In this document: positions 25,265 through 32,572 of the stretch, in pieces
How the letters are laid out: every line of letters begins with the position of its first letter
How positions within the stretch are numbered: position 1 is the stretch's first letter
DNA from: an uncultured Eubacteriales bacterium
GTDB taxonomy: Bacteria; Bacillota; Clostridia; Christensenellales; CAG-138
Length of the DNA: 38,126 nt
Direction of reading: 5' to 3'
Assembly: GCA_902768795.1 (NCBI GenBank)
Contig: CACXMS010000016.1
Location: 1 to 38,126, forward strand
Position numbers and translations under genes: made by a program
Notes under the pieces: generated by a model
Databases searched by the model: none
Told to the model about the DNA's origin: nothing
The model's input: the letters and a program-made list of their open reading frames with translations, nothing else

Positions 25265-26569
25265 ATGGACGAACGGTTGATTGCGGAAAATCTGGGCAGA
25301 AGCGGGTCGCATCTGTTGTTTGCGGGGCAGGACGTTCCCGCGCTTGCCGTGCAATACGGCACGCCGCTCTATCTGATGGACGAAGACTGCATCCGCGCCC
25401 GCTGCCGCACATATCGGAGCGCCGTGGAAGCGTTCGCCCGCCCGGGCCGCATTCTGTACGCCTCCAAGGCGGCTGCGTTTCTTCAGATGTTCCGGATCGC
25501 TGCCGAAGAGGGGCTTAGCGCGGACGTCGTTTCCGCAGGCGAGCTTTACACGGCATACAAAGCCGGCTTCCCGATGGAAAACGTCTGGTTTCATTCGAGC
25601 AACAAGACGGACGAGGATATCGCCTTTGCCATGGAACACGGCGTGGGACTGTTTATCGTTGACAATTTCGAGGAGCTTGAGGCGATTGAGCGCATCGCGT
25701 CAGAGCGCGGAACACGGCAGCGGATCCTGCTGCGGCTGACGCCCGGGATCGACCCGCATACGTTCGACGCGGTGGCGACGGGAAAAGTCGATTCCAAGTT
25801 CGGATTCGGCATGGAAACCGGTGCTGCCGATCAGGCGGTCCGCCGGGCGCTTGCAGCGCCGCATCTTCTGCTTGGCGGGTTCCACTGTCATGTCGGCTCG
25901 CAAGTGTTCGATTCCGACGTCTTCCTGCGCTCCGCTTCGATCCTGTTTGCCTTCATGGCAAAGGTTCGTTCGCAGTACGGATATACGGCGGATCAGCTCG
26001 ATCTCGGCGGCGGATACGGCGTCCGATACCTTGCAGGCGATCCGATCCCGGACTATGCCGCGAGCATTCGGGAGATCGGCGCGCACATCGATGCGCTTTG
26101 CCAAGGGTTCGACTATCCCGCGCCGGAAATCTCGCTTGAGCCGGGCCGCAGCATCGTCGGGGACGCCGGCCTGACCGTTTATACGGTCGGCATGGTCAAA
26201 CGGATCCCGAATGTGCGGAACTACGTTTCCGTGGACGGCGGCATGACCGATAACATCCGCTATGCGCTCTACGGCGCGCCCTACACCGTCCTGCCCGCGA
26301 ACCGCATGGACGAGGCAAGCGAAATGCTCTGCACGGTCGTCGGACGCTGCTGCGAAAGCGGAGACGTCATTCAGCCGGACGTCATGCTGCCCGATTCGAC
26401 CTGCCGCGGCGATCGGATCGCGGTCTGTACGACAGGCGCGTACCACTATTCGATGGCGTCGAATTACAACCGTCTCCCCCGCCCGCCGATCGTGATGCTG
26501 CGCGGCGGAACATCGTACGTCGCGGTACGGCGAGAATCGCTTGACGACCTGCTGCAATGCGATCAATGA
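25265..26569 (+). CDS. lysA: Diaminopimelate decarboxylase
   Basis: This PLP enzyme of 434 residues converts meso-diaminopimelate to lysine, the last step of lysine synthesis, in the cytoplasm. Seen are the PLP lysine K68 in ILYASKAAAF, FHCHVGSQ, the Gly-rich DLGGGYGVRY, the EPGRSIVGDAG phosphate-binding segment, and CESGDVI from the partner active site. The start MDERLIAEN is set by GAAAGGG seven bases upstream; the frame is open further back but lies over the promoter. It is monocistronic and divergent from lexA. Related ornithine/arginine decarboxylases of fold III are less likely given CESGDVI and GSQ. Confidence 0.95.
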   Translation: MDERLIAENLGRSGSHLLFAGQDVPALAVQYGTPLYLMDEDCIRARCRTYRSAVEAFARPGRILYASKAAAFLQMFRIAAEEGLSADVVSAGELYTAYKAGFPMENVWFHSSNKTDEDIAFAMEHGVGLFIVDNFEELEAIERIASERGTRQRILLRLTPGIDPHTFDAVATGKVDSKFGFGMETGAADQAVRRALAAPHLLLGGFHCHVGSQVFDSDVFLRSASILFAFMAKVRSQYGYTADQLDLGGGYGVRYLAGDPIPDYAASIREIGAHIDALCQGFDYPAPEISLEPGRSIVGDAGLTVYTVGMVKRIPNVRNYVSVDGGMTDNIRYALYGAPYTVLPANRMDEASEMLCTVVGRCCESGDVIQPDVMLPDSTCRGDRIAVCTTGAYHYSMASNYNRLPRPPIVMLRGGTSYVAVRRESLDDLLQCDQ

Positions 26570-26665
26570 GCATAAAATTCACCCGCTGATTTTGGGATCG
26601 GCGGGTCAGCAGGTCAAAAAACCTTTTGACACGCTGACAACAGACTGGCAGGAATGGGCTCAAGA

Positions 26666-26727
26666 AGCCGGTTTCTTCGCCCGAAGGTACAGGAGCTACG
26701 CCGGGAGCGAAAAACCGGCTGATTTTT
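26666..26727 (+). terminator. Candidate lysA terminator
   Basis: A 14-bp stem with one bulge and a 26-base loop is followed by GATTTTTC on the plus strand, about 100 bases after the lysA stop. Confidence 0.5.
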
Positions 26728-26734
26728 CGGCAAA

Positions 26735-26765
26735 AAACAAGGAAAAGTGCATTTTAGCACTTTTC
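26735..26765 (-). terminator. Candidate terminator of the dnaD-dnaI-rsmI operon
   Basis: A perfect 9-bp stem GAAAAGTGC/GCACTTTTC with a 6-base loop is followed on the minus strand by CTTGTTTTTT. It lies about 100 bases after the rsmI stop. Confidence 0.6.
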
Positions 26766-26829
26766 ATCCTACAAGGATTCTTTTCAAACAGATGGCGCAA
26801 AACGGTCTGGGTTCATTATTGACTGTCTG

Positions 26830-26863
26830 ACCCGCCGGTTCGATAACCGGCGGGTGATTTTTT
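26830..26863 (+). terminator. Strong plus-strand terminator closing the structured gap
   Basis: A perfect 11-bp stem ACCCGCCGGTT/AACCGGCGGGT with the tetraloop CGAT is followed by GA and six T. Any plus-strand transcript across the lysA-rsmI gap would stop here. Confidence 0.75.
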
Positions 26864-27681
26864 CAGCGTTCCTGCGCGGCTTTCCGCTCGAGCGCAAGCG
26901 CGTAGGCCTGTTTTTTGGGAATATGCAGTTTTTCGGAAGCCACCGCCGCCGCATCCCTGACGGACATCGTTTCGAGCAGCGCGTCCAGAAGTTCCCCGGG
27001 ATCCGGCTCGGCTTCCGATTTCGGGCCAGGCAGCACCGCGATCACGCATTCCCCTTTCGGCTCCTCGGCAAACCGATCGATCAGTTCCGTCAGCGAGCCG
27101 CGGTAAACCGACTCGAATTTCTTGGTCAGCTCCCGCAAAACGGCGCCCTGCACGTTGCCGAGCCGGTCAAAAAGCTCCTGCAGCGTATCCCGGACGCGGT
27201 GCGGACTTTCATACAAAATGCATAGATAATCCGTCGCCGCGATGCGGTCGAGCGCTTCGCGCCGCGGCTTTGCCTCACGGGGTAAGAATCCGAAAAACGC
27301 AAACGGCTGCGGCGGCAGACCGGACAGCACCGCTGCCGTCAGCACGGCCGAAGCGCCGGGGACGACCGTAAAGCTCAGGCCGTTCTCCACGCACATCCGT
27401 ACAAGCACCGCGCCGGGATCGGATACGGCGGGCATCCCCGCGTCGGAAACGTAACAGATCTCTTTTCCCTCCCGCAGCAGGGCCGCAATTTCCTCGCTCC
27501 GCATCCGCTCGTTGTGCGTATGACAGCTGACAAGCGGCTTTTCTATCCCGAGACGATTCAAAAGCTGTGCGGTTCTTCGCGTATCCTCGCAATAGATCGC
27601 GTCGCACGCGCGCATCGTCTCTATGGCCCGCAGCGTTATATCGCCGAGATTGCCGATCGGCGTCGCAACCAGATACAGCAT
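26863..27681 (-). CDS. rsmI: 16S rRNA (cytidine-1402 2'-O)-methyltransferase
   Basis: The 272-residue SAM-dependent enzyme of the tetrapyrrole-methylase fold modifies C1402 of 16S rRNA near the P site. Seen are LYLVATPIGNLGDIT at the start, YCEDTRRT, the SAM-binding YVSDAGMPAVSDPG, VVPGASAVLTAAVLSG, and FGFLPREAK, all standard for RsmI (YraL/YabC). Its ATG overlaps the stop of the DnaI-like gene by one base (TGATG), so it is the last gene of the dnaD operon. Neighbouring of rsmI with a YabB-type methyltransferase, here on the divergent operon, is also known from Bacillus. Confidence 0.95.
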   Translation of the reverse strand: MLYLVATPIGNLGDITLRAIETMRACDAIYCEDTRRTAQLLNRLGIEKPLVSCHTHNERMRSEEIAALLREGKEICYVSDAGMPAVSDPGAVLVRMCVENGLSFTVVPGASAVLTAAVLSGLPPQPFAFFGFLPREAKPRREALDRIAATDYLCILYESPHRVRDTLQELFDRLGNVQGAVLRELTKKFESVYRGSLTELIDRFAEEPKGECVIAVLPGPKSEAEPDPGELLDALLETMSVRDAAAVASEKLHIPKKQAYALALERKAAQER

Positions 27682-28598
27682 CAGCTTTGCCTCGTGCGGA
27701 GATTCTTCCCCGAAAACACGACAATCGCCGTGACCGATTTGTCCGTCAGCCGCGAAACGATCCGTTCGTCATACCGCTCGGAAAGCGCGTCGGTCATCTG
27801 ATTCGAAATCACGATCGTCGGCAGCCGCATCGCAATCCGCTCGTTCAGCACCGAAAACAGCGTTTCTTTCGTGACGTTCGGCACCATCGGTTCCGTTCCG
27901 AGATCGTCAATGACCAAAAACGGAAGATTCGCGTAAATCCGTACCGCGTCCGTTCCGTTTGAGATTCCGTCCATTACATCCTGAATAAATCGGTATGCCG
28001 TCACTTTTCGGGTTTCGATGCCGCGTTCGATCGCGCCGTAAGCGATCGCGTTTGCAAAAAACGATTTCCCGAGCCCGGGCGCGCCCAAAAACAGCAGGTT
28101 CGGTTTTTCGGGATGCGGCAGCGCAGCGACGTATTTTTCGCAATACGCCTTGCACCGCACGCCGAAGCTGCGCTGCGCGTCGGTCGCGTACACGGCCGGA
28201 TTGAAGGCGGCAAAGGTTTCGCGCGTATTGATCCGGGCGCCGTCGGTCAGCTCCTCCTGCATTTTTTTCAGCGCGCAGGAGCACGGCTTTTGCCGTCCTT
28301 TCCCGATTTCGCCGGTATCCCTGCACTTGGGGCACGTATAGATCGGGTCGAGATACGACGCGCCGAGGCCCATTGCGATCAGAAGGTTCTTCTGCTCCGC
28401 GGCGATCGCGCCGAGACGCGACTGCGCCTGTTCGTTTGTGATCTTCCCCGCGGCAAAGCGACGCACGATCTCGCCTTGCTCCTCCCGCAAAGACGCGATG
28501 CGCGGATTCTTTTTTTCACATTCCGTGCGCCGCTGCTCGGCAATCGCCGCGTTCCGCATGCGAATCCGGTTATAGTATTGCTGCAAGCTGCCGTTCAT
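27681..28598 (-). CDS. DnaI/DnaC-like AAA+ helicase loader
   Basis: The 305-residue protein has an N-terminal helical part (1-85), a zinc-binding cluster (C89, C92, C106, C108) and an AAA+ ATPase domain. Walker A is GAPGLGKS (172-179) and Walker B FLVIDDLG has the acidic pair D231-D232, with a sensor-1 Asn in VISNQ. It probably loads the replicative helicase DnaB onto DNA at origins or restart sites together with DnaD, encoded immediately upstream. Start and stop overlap the neighbours (ATGA with dnaD, TGATG with rsmI). IstB-type transposon ATPases are related, but the zinc cluster and neighbours favour a loader. Confidence 0.9.
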   Translation of the reverse strand: MNGSLQQYYNRIRMRNAAIAEQRRTECEKKNPRIASLREEQGEIVRRFAAGKITNEQAQSRLGAIAAEQKNLLIAMGLGASYLDPIYTCPKCRDTGEIGKGRQKPCSCALKKMQEELTDGARINTRETFAAFNPAVYATDAQRSFGVRCKAYCEKYVAALPHPEKPNLLFLGAPGLGKSFFANAIAYGAIERGIETRKVTAYRFIQDVMDGISNGTDAVRIYANLPFLVIDDLGTEPMVPNVTKETLFSVLNERIAMRLPTIVISNQMTDALSERYDERIVSRLTDKSVTAIVVFSGKNLRTRQS

Positions 28599-29788
28599 AC
28601 GTCCTCATTCAAGTCCACAATGATGTCCTTCAGGTCCTCCATCCGCACGGGATTCTGTGCATAGTCGTCAAACCCGTAATCCTTCTTTTTCCGTCTGCCG
28701 CCCGTCTGCGCGGGAGCTGCCGCAAGCGCCGCTTTCGCGCCCTCCGCCGTCGTAACGCCGCGCGCCGACCAATCGATCAGAAGCTTTTTGAGCGCGCCGA
28801 ACGGACGCTCGGCGCTTTGGCACGCGTCCGCCGCCAGCAGAATCGCTTCGGGTTCCATGCCTTTGTCGTTCCGGAACATCGCCATCTGCGCGACGTCGGT
28901 CCGGCTCGGAATCTCCACCTTGCCGAGCCGCAAAAAGACTTGCTTGCAAAACGCGCGGTCGTCCAGGTCCGTCTGCGCCTTGGTTTCGATCGCTTCGGCC
29001 GTCGAAATGCTCTGCTCGCGCATACGCTCGAGCCGATCGTTCAGGATCGCAAACGTCGGCGTTCCGACCTCGACCAGCTGCGGACACGCCGCAAGGATCG
29101 CTTCTTCGTCGAATCCCCACTCGTTCGTCCATTTATCATACAGATCCATCTCGTCCTGCGTCGGCTTGCGACGCTTGTTCCAGCGCAGCAGAACCTCCGT
29201 CGCGCCGTGCTTTTTCAGGCGGTACGCTTCCAGATACGCCTTCGCCTGTGCGAGCGTCACAATCCCCTGCTCGTTCCAGGTCTGCGCGACCGCGAGGATA
29301 TAGTTGGCCGAAACACGCTTGCCCTTCTGCTCGATACAGTATGCGGCAAGCTCCAGCGCCGCCGGCTCTTCAATCTCATACAGTTCGATCACGTCATACA
29401 TCGCCTTCATCTCGCGCAGGTTCAGCTGCCGCGGCGAGAAAAGCGCGTTCAGCGCGTCGACAAACGCGCGGTACTTGACCGCGGTCGCCGTCGTCAGCGC
29501 GGGCTGTTCGGTCAGAAGGTATTCCACGGCAAACGGTTCATCCGAAACGATCCGCACCAGTCCCTTTGCCTGCCAATACACAAACGCGCAGCGCACCTCG
29601 TCCTCGGAAACGCCGAGCATTTCGGCAATATCATCGTCGCAAAGCGCGTTGTGGTAGCACTGCATCAGACCGTAAAGGTACACTTTCACAAACGTGCCGT
29701 CGGCCTCGGGCATATAAACCGTAAAGAATAAATTATCGACGGGCGTCATTTCCCGTCTTGCCGCTTCGGGCGAAAATCGTACTTTCAT
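28595..29788 (-). CDS. DnaD-domain replication initiation/restart protein
   Basis: The 397-residue protein has an N-terminal winged-helix region (about 1-100, with DNLFFTVYMPEADG at its start) and two C-terminal DnaD/DnaB_2-type helical domains (about 115-200 and 215-290), the second ending near WSARGVTT. It ends in a charged tail with YGFDDYAQNPVRMEDL. It probably remodels DNA and brings in the helicase loader. The start MKVRFSPEAA is chosen because a near-perfect promoter lies immediately upstream; the frame is open for 18 more codons through that promoter. There is no Shine-Dalgarno site, so the mRNA is predicted to be leaderless. Confidence 0.88.
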   Translation of the reverse strand: MKVRFSPEAARREMTPVDNLFFTVYMPEADGTFVKVYLYGLMQCYHNALCDDDIAEMLGVSEDEVRCAFVYWQAKGLVRIVSDEPFAVEYLLTEQPALTTATAVKYRAFVDALNALFSPRQLNLREMKAMYDVIELYEIEEPAALELAAYCIEQKGKRVSANYILAVAQTWNEQGIVTLAQAKAYLEAYRLKKHGATEVLLRWNKRRKPTQDEMDLYDKWTNEWGFDEEAILAACPQLVEVGTPTFAILNDRLERMREQSISTAEAIETKAQTDLDDRAFCKQVFLRLGKVEIPSRTDVAQMAMFRNDKGMEPEAILLAADACQSAERPFGALKKLLIDWSARGVTTAEGAKAALAAAPAQTGGRRKKKDYGFDDYAQNPVRMEDLKDIIVDLNEDV

Positions 29789-29794
29789 AGCCCG

Positions 29795-29823
29795 ATTATA
29801 CCATGCTCCGGCTCGCTTTTCAA
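29795..29823 (-). promoter_or_regulatory. dnaD operon promoter, leaderless type
   Basis: TTGAAA (29823-29818), a 17-base spacer and extended TGGTATAAT (-10 at 29800-29795) end six bases before the ATG at 29788. Confidence 0.85.
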
Positions 29824-29888
29824 CGGAGAATCCCATCTTCATGCAAAAAATCTCTGCTTCCGTACTGGTAATTTGTTTCGGGATGGCG

Positions 29889-29894
29889 TATAAT
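29889..29894 (+). promoter_or_regulatory. -10 box of the spoIID operon, leaderless type
   Basis: A perfect TATAAT ends six bases before the ATG at 29901. The -35 region is weak (TGGTAA at 17 bases, 3 of 6), and no ribosome site is present. Confidence 0.65.
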
Positions 29895-29900
29895 GTGAAT

Positions 29901-30983
29901 ATGAAACGATCCCGTCACATCCGTACCAACTGGACAACCGTACTGCCGCTTGCCGCAGTGCTTTTGGTGCTGCTCGTTCTGCTCTTCTGGCTGGGGCGTT
30001 CGCTGCTCATTCAAAAGGCGGACAACTCCCCCACGCCCGTTCCGACGCCGGTTCCGACGCCCGCGCCGACGCGCGTCGATCTGTTCGCATACTATCACTT
30101 TGCCGAAACGCAGGAGATCCCCGTCTACGACCACCGCGAGGACAAACTGATCGTGATGGATCTCGAACAGTACCTGATCGGCGTCGTCGGAGCCGAGATG
30201 CCGACCGCCTACGCCCCCGAAGCGCTGAAAGCGCAGGCGGTCGCCGCGCGCACCTACGCGCTCCGCAAGATTCTGCGCGGCGGCTGTGCGACGCATCCCG
30301 AAGCCGCGATCTGCACAAACAGCAGCTGCTGTCAGGCCTATATCAGCGAAACGCGCATGAACGAGCGCTGGGGCGACGAGGCCGGCATGCGCTACAACAT
30401 TCTGGCCGAGGCCGTCATGAGCACGCGCGGCGAAGTGCTTGTCTACGACGGACAGGTCATCGACGCGATGTTCCACGCCTGCTCCGGCGGGATGACCGAA
30501 AACTCCGAAAACGTCTATGCGAACGCGCTGCCCTACCTTCGCGGCGTGGAAAGTCCCTATGAAAACCCGATGCGAACGCAGACCGTGACCGTCGGATTTG
30601 CGGACGCCGTCGAGAAGATCAACGCCGTCTATCCCGACGCGCATGTGACGGCGGAAAACATCCGGGACGCGATCGAGCTGAAAGCCGTTTATCCGAGCGG
30701 GCGCGTCAAGACCGTACGTCTGGGCGATCTGGAGCTGCAGGGAAAAAAGCTTCGCAATGTTTTCGATCTCGAAAGCGCGATGTACCGGCTTGAAATCACC
30801 GACGAAGGGTTCGTATTCCAGGTCAAGGGGTACGGGCACGGCGTCGGCATGAGCCAGAACGGCGCAAACGGCATGGCGCAGCACGGATACACCTACGATC
30901 AGATCCTCAAGCATTATTATACGGGCGTCACGATCGAGCCCGATCTGAACCATATGACCGTTTCCAAAGACGCGAACCAATGA
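29901..30983 (+). CDS. spoIID: SpoIID-family lytic transglycosylase
   Basis: The 360-residue membrane-anchored enzyme has one N-terminal helix (about 13-32), a short SPTPVPTP tether and the SpoIID/LytB domain. The catalytic glutamate is E99 in VVGAEMP, followed by LKAQAVAARTYAL; the late GYGHGVGMSQNGANGMA is the family signature. Enzymes of this group cut peptidoglycan glycan strands, in SpoIID during forespore engulfment. The Cys pairs (GGCATHP, SSCCQAY) match the zinc/disulphide region. It overlaps the next gene (ATGA). It could instead be a SpoIID/LytB paralogue for vegetative division, so the symbol is tentative. It has no Shine-Dalgarno site. Confidence 0.82.
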   Translation: MKRSRHIRTNWTTVLPLAAVLLVLLVLLFWLGRSLLIQKADNSPTPVPTPVPTPAPTRVDLFAYYHFAETQEIPVYDHREDKLIVMDLEQYLIGVVGAEMPTAYAPEALKAQAVAARTYALRKILRGGCATHPEAAICTNSSCCQAYISETRMNERWGDEAGMRYNILAEAVMSTRGEVLVYDGQVIDAMFHACSGGMTENSENVYANALPYLRGVESPYENPMRTQTVTVGFADAVEKINAVYPDAHVTAENIRDAIELKAVYPSGRVKTVRLGDLELQGKKLRNVFDLESAMYRLEITDEGFVFQVKGYGHGVGMSQNGANGMAQHGYTYDQILKHYYTGVTIEPDLNHMTVSKDANQ

Positions 30984-31600
30984 AGACCTGGGAACCGCTG
31001 ACCGACGCGATCGGCCTTTACCGAACCGAAACGTATCCGCTGCAGGAAGACGCGCTGCGTCTTGCGGAGTTTGCGCGCATCCGAAAAACGGATCGCGTGC
31101 TGGACTGCGGAACCGGGAACGGCGTCCTTTCGATCTATGCCGAAGCGCTGCACGGCGGCAAATACGCCGGAATCGACGTAGACGAAGCCGCGCTTGCGCT
31201 CGCAAAGGAGAGCGCCGCGCGCAACGGGCAGTCCATCCCGTTCCTTCCGCTTGACGTTTCGGACGCGCCTCGCGCGCTCGGCCACGGTTCGTTCGACGTG
31301 ATCCTGATGAATCCGCCCTACTTCACCGCGGGCGCTTTGGGTGTGCGCGCGCTTTCGCGTCATGCGGACGGGGATTTGCTCGATCGCTGGTTTCATGCTG
31401 CGTTTTTGCTGCTGAACAACGGCGGAACGCTGACGCTCTGTTACCCCGCAGGACAGCTTGCCGCGCTTTTCGGATCGCTTGAACGAAACCGGTTCGCGCC
31501 AAAGCGGGTGCATCTGCTCTTTTCGGGCGACGTCGCCCGCCTCGCGCTGACAGAAGCGAAAAAGGACGGCGGCACGGGACTGATTCTGACCAAATCGTAA
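30980..31600 (+). CDS. TrmN6/YabB-like N6-adenine methyltransferase
   Basis: The 206-residue class I SAM methyltransferase has the SAM loop LDCGTGNGVL (41-50) and the amino-methyltransferase motif NPPY (111-114). The start LTDAIGLYRT is typical of the tRNA1(Val) adenine-37 N6-methylases, called YabB in Bacillus. Catalysis on tRNA is inferred from the family; activity on other RNA or protein cannot be excluded. The ATG overlaps the spoIID stop, so it is co-translated. In many Firmicutes this gene lies beside rsmI, which is close by on the opposite strand. Confidence 0.82.
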   Translation: MKTWEPLTDAIGLYRTETYPLQEDALRLAEFARIRKTDRVLDCGTGNGVLSIYAEALHGGKYAGIDVDEAALALAKESAARNGQSIPFLPLDVSDAPRALGHGSFDVILMNPPYFTAGALGVRALSRHADGDLLDRWFHAAFLLLNNGGTLTLCYPAGQLAALFGSLERNRFAPKRVHLLFSGDVARLALTEAKKDGGTGLILTKS

Positions 31601-31610
31601 AGGAAACGCT

Positions 31611-32225
31611 ATGAAACGAACGCAAACCCGATCGCTTCGGCTTCTTGCACTGCTGCTGGGCCTGCTGCTTTGCTTTGCCGGATGCATCCAGATCAATACG
31701 CCGGATGTGCCGGACCCCAAGACCGCGCCGCCGACCGAACGGATCGATCTTTGGACCGCGCCGCCCAAGACGAATACGCCGCTGCCGAGCGATTCGCCTG
31801 CTGCGGAAGTCACGTCAGAGCCGACCGAAACGCCTGCGCCGACCGATTCTCCCGCGCCGACGCCGACCGAGGCGCCCGTAGCCGAAGACGGCGTTTATGA
31901 CGGAAAGGAAGACGTCGCGCTGTACCTGCACCTTTACGGGCACCTGCCTTCGAACTACATCACGAAGAAAACAGCGCAGTCGCTCGGCTGGCCGGGCGGA
32001 TACCTTGAACCGTATGCGCCGGGAAAATGCATCGGCGGCGACCGGTTCGGCAACTATGAAAAGCTGCTCCCGAGCGCGAAAGGCCGGATCTATTATGAAT
32101 GTGACGTCGGGACGCTCGGCAAGCGTTCACGTGGCGAAAAGCGCATCATCTATTCGTCGGACGGCCTGATCTATTATACGGACGACCATTACAATTCGTT
32201 CACGCTGCTGTATGGAGGAAATTGA
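31611..32225 (+). CDS. Barnase-family ribonuclease in lipoprotein form
   Basis: The 204-residue protein has a lipoprotein-like signal ending at C25 (CFAGC), a Pro/Thr/Glu-rich tether (about 30-95) and a C-terminal barnase domain (about 100-204). The family segments are LPSNYITKKTAQSLGW, APGKCIGGDRFGNYE and IIYSSDGLIYYTDDHY. The barnase catalytic set is present as E163, R178 and H193, with one extra residue between E and R; the lysine of ITK is also kept. It is an endoribonuclease predicted to act outside the cell while held on the membrane. AAGGAAA precedes the ATG. The next gene encodes the inhibitor barstar. Signal peptidase II processing is less certain because F replaces the usual Leu at -3. 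Confidence 0.88.
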   Translation: MKRTQTRSLRLLALLLGLLLCFAGCIQINTPDVPDPKTAPPTERIDLWTAPPKTNTPLPSDSPAAEVTSEPTETPAPTDSPAPTPTEAPVAEDGVYDGKEDVALYLHLYGHLPSNYITKKTAQSLGWPGGYLEPYAPGKCIGGDRFGNYEKLLPSAKGRIYYECDVGTLGKRSRGEKRIIYSSDGLIYYTDDHYNSFTLLYGGN

Positions 32226-32226
32226 T

Positions 32227-32499
32227 ATGCAGATCATCACCCTGGACGGACGCCGCATGACGACGCGGCGCGAAACGCACCTCTACCTTGCACAAACGCT
32301 GCGCTTCCCCCTTTATTACGGGCGAAACCTTGACGCGCTCGCGGACTGCCTTTCCGAATTCTGCGGCGATACAATTCTGATTCTGCAGCACGACGGCGCG
32401 CTGCGGACCAATCTCGGCGAATACGGCGAACGGCTGATTACGCTACTGGAAACCGTAGCAAAAACAAGTTCGCTCCGCTTCTTCGTCGATCCGACGTAG
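32227..32499 (+). CDS. Barstar-family ribonuclease inhibitor
   Basis: The 90-residue cytoplasmic protein is the length of barstar. YYGRNLDALADCLSEF carries the helix whose two Asp residues block the barnase active site (barstar D35 and D39). The barstar Trp between them is Ala here. The start at MQIITLDG is preferred because GGAGG lies eight bases upstream; an earlier ATG overlapping that site is rejected. It begins one base after the ribonuclease stop, so both are made together. It protects the producer from the nuclease before export. Confidence 0.9.
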   Translation: MQIITLDGRRMTTRRETHLYLAQTLRFPLYYGRNLDALADCLSEFCGDTILILQHDGALRTNLGEYGERLITLLETVAKTSSLRFFVDPT

Positions 32500-32512
32500 C
32501 CCAAACAGCACA

Positions 32513-32543
32513 TGCCCCCGCCGATACCAGCGGGGGCATTTTT
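32513..32543 (+). terminator. Terminator of the spoIID-barnase-barstar operon
   Basis: A perfect 9-bp stem TGCCCCCGC/GCGGGGGCA with an 8-base loop is followed by five T. Confidence 0.9.
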
Positions 32544-32572
32544 CTGCAAAAATCCTGTGGCCGAGGAGGAAA

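Larger units (their letters stand above)
26574..26863. repeat. Multi-hairpin intergenic element with related inverted ends
   Basis: The whole gap between lysA and rsmI is structured. Hairpins: 26581-26606 (10 bp); 26605-26638 (GTCAGC/GCTGAC plus GTCAAAA/TTTTGAC around a 4-base loop); 26666-26720 (AGCCGGTTT and TTCGC arms, then GATTTTTC); 26742-26765 (9 bp); 26830-26855 (11 bp). The first and last hairpins with their flanks resemble each other as inverted repeats (left CACCCGC...GCGGGTCAG, and the same pattern on the other strand at the right end). It could be a MITE-like element, a non-coding RNA or stacked terminators. Confidence 0.55.

Noticed and set aside
26541..26822. Plus-strand 93-codon frame from the end of lysA into the structured gap
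   Set aside because: It starts inside lysA, has no ribosome site, and its sequence follows the hairpin arms.
27681..28598. IstB-type transposase helper
   Set aside because: The AAA+ domain is related, but the zinc cluster, the overlap with dnaD and rsmI, and the absence of a transposase gene or element ends point to a helicase loader.
29820..31205. Minus-strand frame of 461 codons opposite spoIID
   Set aside because: SpoIID and TrmN6-like motifs on the plus strand are clear; the minus frame has no start signal and overlaps the dnaD promoter.
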